Source: Streptomyces sp. NBC_01142 (GTDB taxonomy: Bacteria > Actinomycetota > Actinomycetes > Streptomycetales > Streptomycetaceae). From it: DNA of 64,000 nucleotides. Below, in pieces: positions 18,321 to 26,530 of this stretch. The notes beneath the pieces were generated by a model, which saw only the letters and a program-made list of their open reading frames with translations, was not told where the DNA came from and did no database searches. Within the stretch, counting starts at the first letter, position 1; the number at the start of each line of letters is the position of its first letter. Location of the stretch: positions 1,364,001 through 1,428,000 of the forward strand of contig NZ_JAPEOR010000003.1 of assembly GCF_026341125.1 (NCBI RefSeq), in the 5' to 3' direction. A program made the translations under genes and the position numbers.

Positions 18321-18662
18321 TCGATGAGAATCCGGATCAGGTGTTTCCTGGGACCGTCACTGTGTTGCCCCCCGAGCAGCAACTGGTCGCCGACGCCTCC
18401 TTGGTATGCCGTAACAGGCGTGCGGGCGAAGATGCTTGAGGGCAGGAGGACTTCCGGAAGATCCGGTAGCGATATGGCGTTCGAGCGCCGGATTACTGTT
18501 TGGTCAGACGGCAGTCGGTCGAGGCTGTCACGCCGAGGCGGCGGTACACAGACCGCTGGCCAGTCGACCGAAATCGACATGGCGGCGGACGACGAGAGTC
18601 TCTCGTGCTGTCATGGCTACGGCAATACAATTTGCCGTGAGGTATCGGCAATGCTACTTCGG

Positions 18663-18980
18663 TGAATTCTCGGGTACCTGGCCCCGCGTCAGGACGCCGT
18701 CTGGGGCGAGGACGACAACGAGCTGGTGCCCATCGGGCAGCACATGGCCGACTCCGCAGGAAGAGAGGCCTCGGCAGGACTCGGAGCGAGCTGAGGACCG
18801 CGCCAAGCTCGCCGCGATCGACCCGGACTGGAACTGCGCATGGCCGCTGGACTGGCAGCGGCACCGTCGCGTACTCGCCTACTTGGTTGACGCCGACGGC
18901 ACCCTCCCGGAGATCCAGTCCGGCGCCCCCAGGACCACCTGGCCCGGTTCGTCGCCGATCTACCACGACCCGTCCACCCC
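18663..18980 (+). pseudogene. Remnant of a helicase-associated-domain protein
   Basis: A stretch of about 70 residues reads AEDRAKLAAIDPDWNCAWPL, DWQRHRRVLAYLVDADGTLP, like the repeated helicase-associated domain found in large Streptomyces DEAD/DEAH helicases. The first part needs a different frame (RQDAVWGEDDNELVPIGQHM), and the end (QDHLARFVADLPR) a third. With two frameshifts and no helicase core it is a relic. 18321-18662 shows no gene. Confidence 0.5.
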
Positions 18981-19040
18981 GCCCATATCGCCGGTCCCAG
19001 TCGCCACATGGTGTCCCAGCGCTCCGCGCTTTGTCTGTGC

Positions 19041-20486
19041 TCAGTGACCGAAGCCCGAGCCGAATCTGTCGCCCGGCACCGGTTTCAGCCTCAGATCCTC
19101 CGGGCCGATCAGGGTCGGCCGGGAGGTGGTGTCGACGCCTGAGGGGCCGCCGCGCAGGATCCGTACATGGTCGTCGGTCGAACGCGAGTTCACCGTGCCG
19201 ATCGCCAGCTCCGCCGCGCGGTCCCCATTCAGGTCCAGCAGCGCCACCCGGACCGTGGCGGGGAAGCCCGGAACGTTCTGGGCGCCCTTGCCGGTCAGCC
19301 CTTCCGGGCCGCCGCGCAGCACCAGGACATCAAAGGTGTTGTCCGCGGACGTGGTGGTGTTGTCCGAGGTTGGTGCGGCGAACGCCACATCGGCGTAACC
19401 GTCGCCGTTCACGTCCCCCGTCGCCGGCGCGAACCCGAAGCCGCAGGATGAGGAACTGGGCGAGCCGGGCAGTCCTGGTGTCTTCTCGTTGATCGTCACC
19501 GGCTTCAACTCGCTGCTCGCGCCCTCAGGACCGCCGTACGAGATCATCAGCCGACTGCCACCGGCAGGAGTTGCCACCTCGCCGAGGATCTCGCAGGTGA
19601 GGCCGACGATCACATCGTCGTGGCCGTCCTTGTTCACATCGGCCGTGAGGGTGTGCGAGCCGAACATGTCCTTGCCCCGCCCGTCCTTGAGGCGGGGGCC
19701 CGCGGCCGACAGTCCGTCGGCGGTCCCGCGGTACACGACGGTGGCGCGCGGAACGGGGATCTCATCCGCGAACACATGCGACCAGGTGACGACGAGATCG
19801 TCCCGGCCATCGCCGGTCATGTCCCCGACGGCGGTGGGTTCGGCCGTGTAGTACGTCGGGTCGTCGGGGGCGAGGTCGAGGGCCTTCGTACGGCTGGGTA
19901 TGCCCGTCCGAGTGAAGGGACCGTAGGAGAGGGTGGCCGTGGACGGTGTTCCGCCCGCGGTGACGAGGTCGGCGTAACCGTCGCCGTCGAAGTCTCCTGC
20001 GAGTGGCGCGCGGCCGGCCTGCCGCGCCGCGCCAGCGAGCTTGTCCTTGCCGCCCCAGATGACGAAAACTGTGTTGCGGCCCGCCTGGGCGATGAGATCG
20101 GCCAGACCGTCGCTGTCGAGGTCGGCGGAGACGGTGCCGGTGCCGAAGAAGCCCCCCTGGCCGGCCTTCCCCAGGTTCAGGCTGTTCTGCGTGATCACCT
20201 GCTGTCGCTCGAGGTTCGGACCGTCGGCCGAGGATGAGGACGAGCCGTGCACGACGGCCGCGTAACCGGCAGCGTACTTGCCGTTGACCGTGGCCGAGGT
20301 GTCGGTGATGACGAGATCGCTTACACCGTCGCCGTCGAAGTCGGAGTACACGGAGGGCGTGGAGGGCGCGGAAGGCACGGGCGTGCTCGGTCTCGATGTC
20401 GTTGTGGGTTCGGCGGGCCCCGGTCCCGGCGCCCCGCAGGCAGTCAGGAGGGAGAGGACGAGACCGGCGACCAGACGTTTCCGCAT
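19041..20486 (-). CDS. FG-GAP repeat lipoprotein
   Basis: The 481-residue product starts at ATG 20486. Residues 1-18 form a lipoprotein signal, MRKRLVAGLVLSLLTAC, with lipobox LLTAC. A Pro/Thr/Ser linker is followed by about seven FG-GAP/VCBS repeats with calcium-binding DxDxDGxxD loops: DFDGDGVSDLVI, DLDSDGLADLIA, DFDGDGYADLVT, DMTGDGRDDLVV, DVNKDGHDDVIV, DVNGDGYADVAF, DLNGDRAAELAI. These form a seven-blade integrin-like propeller anchored outside the membrane. An in-frame extension upstream (MTLIVDSQSV) belongs to a transposase scar and should not be included. It is probably intact. Confidence 0.85.
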   Translation of the reverse strand: MRKRLVAGLVLSLLTACGAPGPGPAEPTTTSRPSTPVPSAPSTPSVYSDFDGDGVSDLVITDTSATVNGKYAAGYAAVVHGSSSSSADGPNLERQQVITQNSLNLGKAGQGGFFGTGTVSADLDSDGLADLIAQAGRNTVFVIWGGKDKLAGAARQAGRAPLAGDFDGDGYADLVTAGGTPSTATLSYGPFTRTGIPSRTKALDLAPDDPTYYTAEPTAVGDMTGDGRDDLVVTWSHVFADEIPVPRATVVYRGTADGLSAAGPRLKDGRGKDMFGSHTLTADVNKDGHDDVIVGLTCEILGEVATPAGGSRLMISYGGPEGASSELKPVTINEKTPGLPGSPSSSSCGFGFAPATGDVNGDGYADVAFAAPTSDNTTTSADNTFDVLVLRGGPEGLTGKGAQNVPGFPATVRVALLDLNGDRAAELAIGTVNSRSTDDHVRILRGGPSGVDTTSRPTLIGPEDLRLKPVPGDRFGSGFGH

Positions 20487-20539
20487 GAGGGTTAGACCGG
20501 TCCCGCCGCCGGATGGTTGTGCTGGGCACGGCAGCGGGC

Positions 20540-20700
20540 TTCGTACATTCACCGACTGCGAGTCGACGATCAGGGTCACGGGACAGGGCAGCGACCAAGG
20601 TTCGTACGGATCCGTCGCCGCAGCTGGTCACGGATCGTCCTCGTCTGCGCGGTGCGGCTGGGAGACCTGGCACCGGGCCGTGACGGTGGTTTCGCAACTC
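20540..20700 (-). pseudogene. IS5-type transposase scrap
   Basis: The minus strand reads IRDQLRRRIRTNLGR in one frame and VTLIVDSQSVN in the next, the stretch around the first catalytic Asp of IS5-like transposases (compare TAAIVDSQSVK in the 34838 gene). It ends abruptly 55 bases before the lipoprotein start, so the insertion sequence lies across that gene's promoter region. Confidence 0.55.
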
Positions 20701-20807
20701 TCCCGGAAACCTCACCTCGGCGACACCGCATGTCGTCTTCCGCCACCGCCTGACCTGGGCCATCATGAGCCGCCATCGGCCGACCGCAGTATGCGAAGAA
20801 GTGACTC

Positions 20808-22232
20808 ATGGCAGGGCTCCGGATGGGACAGGGCGTACTGCGCCGCAAGCCCATCGAACAGATCGAAGAAGGCGCTCCGAGCGAGCAGCTCACCAGAACT
20901 CTCGGCCTGTGGCAGCTGACGGCCATCGGTGTCGGCGGCATCATCGGTGCTGGGATCTTCGCCCTCGCCGGCGCGGTCGCCAACGGTACGGCGGGGCCCG
21001 CAGTGGTTGTCTCGTTCCTCATCGCGGGCGTGGCGAGCGCGGCCGCGGCTTTCTCGTACGCCGAGTTCGCGGGCCTGATCCCGAAAGCGGGTTCGGCCTT
21101 ACGGCTATGCCGTGCTCGGGGAGCTGGCGGGCTGGTTCATCGGCTGGGACCTGCTGCTGGAGTACACGGCGATCGTGGCGGTGGTCGCCATCGGAATCTC
21201 GGGCTACTTCGGCTTCCTCCTGGGGGCGCTGGGGGTGGACCTGCCCGCGTGGATGCTGGGCGCGCCGGGCACGGGGGAGGGGCACCAGGTCGATCTGTTC
21301 GCGATGATCCTGTGCTTGTTCACCGCGTATCTGCTCACCCTCGGGATCAAGAACGCCGCCCGGTTCGAGACGGTCGTTGTGGTGCTGAAGGTCCTGGTCG
21401 TCCTGCTGGTGATCGTGGTCGGCTTCTTCCACATCGACACCTCCAACTACAACCCGTTCTTTCCGTACGGCATCGGCGGGGCGTTCACGGGTGCGGCGAC
21501 CGTCTTCTTCGCGGTGTTCGGGTACGACGCCATGTCGACGGCGGCCGAGGAGTCCAAGGACGCGCAGAACCACATGCCGAAGGCGATCATCTATTCGCTG
21601 GCGATCTCGATGGTGCTGTACGTGCTGGCCTGTCTGGTGCTGACGGGTATGCAGAACTACACGGAGATCGACCCGGAGAGCGGCTTCTCCACGGCCTTCG
21701 AGTCGGTCGGGCGGCCCGGTCTCGCGAATGTCATCGCGGTGGGCGCGATCATCGGCATCCTCACCGTGATGTTCACGTTCATGCTGGGTGTGACCCGGGT
21801 GTGGTTCTCGATGAGCCGCGACGGGCTGCTGCCGCACTGGTTCGCGAAGACGCACCCGACGCGGCATGTGCCGGTGCGGGTGACGTGGATCGTCGGGGTG
21901 GGCTCCGCGCTGATCGCCGGATTCCTGCCGATCGGCGAGGCCGCGGAGCTGACGAACATCGGCATTCTCCTGGCGTTCGTCGTTGTGTGCATCGCTGTGA
22001 TCGTGCTGCGTTACCGGCAGCCGGACCTGCCGCGGAAGTTCCGCTGCCCGGGATGCCGTTCGTGCCGGCGATCGGTGTCGTGTTCTCGCTTTGGCTGATC
22101 ACGTTCCTCGCGTGGCAGACCTGGCTCCGTTTCGCGGTGTGGCTCGTGATCGGCCTGGTGATCTATTTCGGGTACTCGTACCGGAACTCGAACCTGGCCA
22201 AGGAGAGCAGGGCCGCGCCGAAGCAGCTGTGA
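20808..22232 (+). pseudogene. Cationic-type amino acid permease (APC family), two frameshifts
   Basis: It reads MAGLRMGQGVLRRKPIEQIE, LTAIGVGGIIGAGIFALAGA and SYAEFAGLIPKAGSA in the first frame. It shifts at about 21097 to YGYAVLGELAGWFIGWDLLL through the central helices (PYGIGGAFTGAATVFFAVFG, EESKDAQNHMPKAI). Near 22050 it returns to the first frame for MPFVPAIGVVFSLWL to the end. All twelve or so membrane spans remain recognisable. Single small indels restore one protein of about 470 residues, so the damage is recent or a sequencing error. The native role would be uptake of basic or other amino acids. Confidence 0.8.
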
Positions 22233-22389
22233 CATGACGGCCGCGGCGTGGGCCGCAGCGTGGCCGACGACCGCCGGATCCCGAGCGGGCCCGGTTCGGC
22301 CCGGTCCCCTGGGCATCACATGATCAACCCGGACACTCCGCGAGAACGACGGAGCCCTGGTCTCCCGGCTGTCATCGCCGTCCGGGAGC

Positions 22390-23028
22390 GTGAGCGGCGC
22401 GGAGCCCGGCGTGCCCGTGAGGGTCACCGAAATCCGTACGCGAATACCGCGACATGCTTCCAGCTACCGGGTCGCCGAGGTACTTGCCGATCTGGACCTT
22501 CTGGACGACGACAGCGCCTTGGCCATCCGCTCCTGGGCCGACCACCGCACCAGCGAACTGCCCGCCGGCTTCGCCAGCGCCGTCCGTGACTGGCTACTGG
22601 TCCTGCTCGACGGTGACAGCCGCGCGGCGGCGGCAGCAATGCCCGCTGGCACCGTCGCGCAGCCCTTCGTTGACGCCCTGAGCGAGCTGGTCCAGGCGCA
22701 GGCCGACGCCACCGCTTTCCTCGTCCTGCACCGCTGGGCGGAGATCCTGGAGCGATGCCGGGGACGGATGTGTCCGTGGAGGCCGTACAACGCCGTTGTT
22801 GCGAGTGGTCTTCGCCGGGTGCCAGCCGCACCGGGCGGAGAGCTCTTTCCGGTGACCCCCGACCACGCGCGCACCCCCGTTACCGAGCTGTTCGCCGGTG
22901 ACCTGCAAACCCGCGTGTTCGCTGCCATCAACACTCTCTTGGCCGAGGGAGAACCGGGGTCCCGCCGGCGAGGAGGGCACTCTTACCCGTTCCTCTGGCT
23001 TGGGGGCAGGGCCTCTGCCTTTCGGTAG
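22390..23028 (+). pseudogene. Probable tyrosine recombinase, N-terminal fragment with foreign tail
   Basis: The opening part VTEIRTRIPRHASSYRVAEV, LDLLDDDSALAIRSWADHRT and SAVRDWLLVLLDGDSRA resembles the N-terminal arm of integrases common on Streptomyces mobile DNA. After about residue 80 the similarity stops and the sequence (VQAQADATAFLVLHRWAEIL and on) is unfamiliar. No catalytic R-H-R-Y domain follows. The start may be GTG 22390 or later. Family assignment is from memory; otherwise this is a hypothetical protein. Confidence 0.4.
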
Positions 23029-23074
23029 AGGCGGATCGTCCGCGAGGCGCAGGGAACCCCCGCACGAAGCCCCC

Positions 23075-23080
23075 GATAAT
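23075..23080 (+). promoter_or_regulatory. Possible -10 element for a leaderless kinase mRNA
   Basis: GATAAT matches the vegetative -10 hexamer (TATAAT) at five of six bases and ends seven bases before the ATG at 23088. Transcription would then start at or next to the ATG, as in leaderless Streptomyces mRNAs. No Shine-Dalgarno sequence is visible. A -35 element is not clear. Confidence 0.4.
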
Positions 23081-23087
23081 CGGCGTT

Positions 23088-24803
23088 ATGTCGTCCAGCG
23101 CACCACCAGTCATCGAGAACCGCCGCTCCCGAAGCCCCTTCGCGGGGCCTGGGGAGCGGGGGCGGCAGTTGTGGCGGGCGGCGGGTGAGGCGGTCCTGGC
23201 CGGGGCGCTGGTGCTGCTCTTCAACACGGGTGAGTCGGAAATCGACGTCAGGCTGAAGGTGGGCTGGGCGGCGGTGGTGGTCCTTGGGCTCATTGGCGTC
23301 GGGCTGGTGTTGGTGAGGCGCCGTTTTCCGGTGGCAAGTGTGGTCGGGCTTGCGGCGCTGATGGGGGTGGTGCCGTCCGTGGCGCTGCTGACAGCGGTGG
23401 CCGTCTACACCGCGAGCCGGCAGAGGGAGGCGCCGCGGTGGCGTGTGGGTCTGCTGCTGGTGGCGGCTGCCTTGGTGATGGTGACATGTGCGGTGTTCAC
23501 TCCCGTGCTGGGGCCGGGCAGTTGGTCGTTCGGTCTTGCGCTGGGTGCGGTGCTTGCCGTGACCACGGTCGTGGTGCCTGGGCTGGTTGGTACCGCCGCG
23601 GGGCAGCAGGACCGGCTGTTGCGGGCGTTGCGGGAGCGTACTGCTGCTGCGGAGGAGGCGCGGCGGCTGGCGGACAGCGAGGCGCGGGTGCTCGAGCGGT
23701 CGCGTATCGCCGCGGAGATGCACGATCTGGTCGGGCACCGGCTGAGCCTGGTCTCCCTGCACGCGGGCGGGCTGGAGATGGTGCTGCGCAAGGAGGCGCC
23801 CGAGCTGCGGGACGAGGCCGCTGTGGTGGGCCGTGCCGCCCGTGATGCGATGCAGGAGCTGCGGGAGGTGCTGGGGGTCCTCGGTCCGTTGGAGCGGGAT
23901 ACCGGCACCGATGCGCTGACCGATGCGACGGGTACGCGCGTGGATGTCGAGGCGCTGGTCGAGGAGTCGCGCAGTGGCGGTATTCCCGTCAAGTTCTCTT
24001 GGGAGGGGCCGGATGTCGATGCGCGGCCGGCGCGGGTGCGGCGGGCGGTGCACCGGGTGGTGCGTGAGTCGCTGACCAACGTTCACCGGTATGCGGCCGG
24101 GGCGCATGTGACCGTCGCCGTCCGCCACGGCGATGAGCGGGTGGAGGTGCGGGTGTGCAACGGCGTGCCGCTCGTGCCGCCCGCCGCCACTGGGCTCGGC
24201 ACCGGGCGTGGGCTGATCGGGCTGCGGGAGCGGGTGGCGCTACTCGGGGGTGACCTGGAGGCGGGCCGGACGCCCGGTGGTGGCTTCGCTGTGGCGGCCG
24301 GCATTCCTGCCGATCCCGGGCACGGCGCAGAGACGGCGGAAGTGGAGTCATACGAGAACAGGCCAGCCGTCGCCGACGGGTCCGGCAGCGGGCTCTCCAC
24401 CCTCCAGCGGCGCGTTGCTGGTGCCGTCACCGGGCTGCTCGGCCTGGCGGGGGTGGGCGTGATGATGCTGTTCGGGCTCGTGCTGGTGGTCGATGCGTAC
24501 GGGCCTGTGTACCGGAGCCCCGAAAAGCCCCGGGTGGGGATGTCGCGGGAGCAGGTGCAGCGTTCCGTGGCCGGTGACGACGATGCGGTGCGCGCGGCTG
24601 CTGCCGGGCGCGAGCCGCCGCGGCCGGCTTCCGCGACGGACTGCATGTATCCGTGGGGGGCCGGGGTGGCCAAGGGCGGGCGGTTGGAGATCGTCCGTTA
24701 CTGCTTCCGGTCCGATATTTTGATCGCGATCGACCGTTTCACCGTCCCTATAGTGACCGAAAGGCCGACGGAACCGCCCCGTGGGAGCAAGACGCATGAC
24801 TGA
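23088..24803 (+). CDS. NarL-type sensor histidine kinase with C-terminal membrane tail
   Basis: The 571-residue product has about five membrane spans in residues 30-180 (AVLAGALVLLFNTG, VVVLGLIGVGLVLV, WRVGLLLVAAALVMV and others). A HisKA_3 dimerisation region follows, with RIAAEMHDLVGHRLSLVSLH and the phosphorylated His at about residue 212. The HATPase part has VVRESLTNVHRYA (N box) and GTGRGLIGLRERVALLGG (G box), ending near 410. Unusually, about 145 more residues follow: another membrane span (LLGLAGVGVMMLFGLVLVV) and a domain starting GMSREQVQRSVAGDDD with two Cys, perhaps extracellular. The stop overlaps the next gene's ATG by 8 bases, so the two are translationally coupled. Confidence 0.9.
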   Translation: MSSSAPPVIENRRSRSPFAGPGERGRQLWRAAGEAVLAGALVLLFNTGESEIDVRLKVGWAAVVVLGLIGVGLVLVRRRFPVASVVGLAALMGVVPSVALLTAVAVYTASRQREAPRWRVGLLLVAAALVMVTCAVFTPVLGPGSWSFGLALGAVLAVTTVVVPGLVGTAAGQQDRLLRALRERTAAAEEARRLADSEARVLERSRIAAEMHDLVGHRLSLVSLHAGGLEMVLRKEAPELRDEAAVVGRAARDAMQELREVLGVLGPLERDTGTDALTDATGTRVDVEALVEESRSGGIPVKFSWEGPDVDARPARVRRAVHRVVRESLTNVHRYAAGAHVTVAVRHGDERVEVRVCNGVPLVPPAATGLGTGRGLIGLRERVALLGGDLEAGRTPGGGFAVAAGIPADPGHGAETAEVESYENRPAVADGSGSGLSTLQRRVAGAVTGLLGLAGVGVMMLFGLVLVVDAYGPVYRSPEKPRVGMSREQVQRSVAGDDDAVRAAAAGREPPRPASATDCMYPWGAGVAKGGRLEIVRYCFRSDILIAIDRFTVPIVTERPTEPPRGSKTHD

Positions 24804-25494
24804 CCAGGCCAACTCTGCGGGCTCCGGTACGGGTTCCGCGATCCGGGTGCTGCTCGCCGACGACGAGGAGATGATCCGGCACTGCGTCCGGCTGATCCTC
24901 CGGCACGCCGACGGCATCGAGGTGGTGGGCGAGGCCGTCAACGGCGCCGAGGCCATCCGGCTCGCCGCCGAGGACCGGCCCGACGTGGTGCTCCTCGACA
25001 TCCGTATGCCCGTGCTCGACGGGCTCGCGGCCGTCGAACCGCTGGTCGCCCTCGACCCCAAGCCGCAGGTCGTCATGCTCACCACCTTCGGCGAAGAGGA
25101 GAACGTCACCCGGGCCCTGCGGGCCGGCGCCACCGGCTTCCTGCTCAAGGACGAGGGGCCGCAGGAGCTGATCAGCGCGGTACGGGCCGCGGCAGCGGGG
25201 GACGCGGTCCTCTCGCCCGGCGTCACCGGAGCCGTCGTCCGGCGGATGTTGAGCGGCGGCGGGGCTGCGGCCGGGACCGCCGCCCCGGACAGCAGGGTGG
25301 CGGGGCTGACGGACCGGGAGCGGGAGGTGATGGTCATGCTGGGGGAGGGGCTGTCGAACCTGGAGATCGGCAAGCGGCTCGGCATCGGCGTGGGGACGGT
25401 CAAGACCCATGTCCGGTCGATCCTCGAGAAAACCGGGTGTGGCAGCCGGGTGCAGGCGGCGGTGCTGGCGCACCAGGCCGGGCTCAAGGGTTGA
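24796..25494 (+). CDS. NarL/FixJ-family response regulator
   Basis: The 232-residue product starts at ATG 24796, overlapping the kinase gene. The receiver domain is residues 16-135, with acidic pocket DDEE (22-25), phosphoacceptor Asp68 in VVLLDIRMPV, Thr in MLTTFGEE, and Lys in FLLKDEG. A C-terminal LuxR-type HTH follows (LTDREREVMVMLGEGLSNLE, RLGIGVGTVKTHVRSILEKT). It is the cognate partner of the kinase and should bind DNA as a dimer when phosphorylated. The likely target is the ABC operon that follows. Confidence 0.93.
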   Translation: MTDQANSAGSGTGSAIRVLLADDEEMIRHCVRLILRHADGIEVVGEAVNGAEAIRLAAEDRPDVVLLDIRMPVLDGLAAVEPLVALDPKPQVVMLTTFGEEENVTRALRAGATGFLLKDEGPQELISAVRAAAAGDAVLSPGVTGAVVRRMLSGGGAAAGTAAPDSRVAGLTDREREVMVMLGEGLSNLEIGKRLGIGVGTVKTHVRSILEKTGCGSRVQAAVLAHQAGLKG

Positions 25495-25673
25495 GCACCC
25501 GCCGGGGTCGTTGGCTCTCTCTTCGGACAGAGGGGCCGTGGTCCGCGAGGACGACAAGGCCGGGGCGGGTCTGCCCTTCGGTAGGCGGTGCATTCCCGAC
25601 CTGAGAGCGACGGATACGGGGGTGCGCCGCGGCCACGATGGTCGGGAGTTCCGCACCCCTTCCAGGAGCACTT

Positions 25674-26453
25674 ATGCCGCAGCACGCCACTGCTACCACC
25701 CGCCTCCGCACCCCCTCCGTTGCCGCCCGCGCGACGGGGCTGACCAAGGTCTACGGCGAGGGCGAGACCCGCGTGGTCGCTCTCGATTCGGTGACCGTGG
25801 AGTTCGAGCGCGGCCGGTTCACCGCGATCATGGGGCCGTCCGGCTCCGGCAAGTCGACGCTGATGCACTGCATGGCAGGGCTCGACGCCTTCTCCGGGGG
25901 ATCGGCCCGGCTCGGTGACACCGAGCTGTCCAGCCTGAACGACCGTCAGCTCACCAAACTCCGCCGGGAGAAGATCGGCTTCGTCTTCCAGGCGTTCAAC
26001 CTGCTGCCCACGCTGGATGCCCTGGAGAACATCACGCTGCCGATGGATATCGCCGGCCGCAAGCACGACAAAGAGTGGCTGGAGTTCGTCGTGTGGACCG
26101 TCGGCCTTTCCGAGCGGCTGCGGCATCGCCCCTCGCAGCTGTCCGGCGGCCAGCAGCAGAGAGTAGCCGTGGCCCGCGCGCTGGCCGGGCGTCCGGAGAT
26201 CATCTTCGCCGACGAACCGACCGGCAACCTCGACTCCCGCTCCGGCGCGCAAGTCCTTGGCTTTCTGCGGGAGTCCGTACGCGAGCTGGGCCAGACGGTG
26301 GTGATGGTCACCCACGACCCGGTGGCCGCCTCCTACGCGGACCGGGTGGTCTTCCTCGCCGACGGACGGGTCACCGACGATCTGCCCGCCCCCACCCCCG
26401 AGACCGTGCTCGACCGCATGCGGCGCTTCGACGCCAAGGGACGGACCAGCTGA
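25674..26453 (+). CDS. MacB/LolD-type ABC transporter ATP-binding protein
   Basis: The 259-residue product starts at ATG 25674, 8 bases after AGGAG; a longer reading from 25638 lacks such a site. Walker A is GPSGSGKST (54-62), the Q-loop VFQAFNLLPT, the signature LSGGQQQRVAVARAL at about 157, Walker B IIFADEPTGNLD at about 177, and the H-loop VMVTHDP. The subfamily works with FtsX-like permeases in lipoprotein or peptide handling and peptide resistance rather than classical uptake. It is followed 77 bases later by its permease. Confidence 0.93.
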   Translation: MPQHATATTRLRTPSVAARATGLTKVYGEGETRVVALDSVTVEFERGRFTAIMGPSGSGKSTLMHCMAGLDAFSGGSARLGDTELSSLNDRQLTKLRREKIGFVFQAFNLLPTLDALENITLPMDIAGRKHDKEWLEFVVWTVGLSERLRHRPSQLSGGQQQRVAVARALAGRPEIIFADEPTGNLDSRSGAQVLGFLRESVRELGQTVVMVTHDPVAASYADRVVFLADGRVTDDLPAPTPETVLDRMRRFDAKGRTS

Positions 26454-26530
26454 CGCGCCCCTCCGGCACGGCTTCTCCTCCCACACGGCTCCCTGTCCCC
26501 ACCGCGTACTTCAAGGACTGACATACCACC

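Noticed and set aside
18436..19047. 203-codon frame as an intact gene
   Set aside because: Only its central part resembles a helicase-associated domain, and the flanking parts need other frames. It is annotated as a relic instead.
24348..26486. 712-codon minus-strand frame
   Set aside because: It spans the response regulator and ABC ATPase genes in antisense, and those have clear catalytic motifs.
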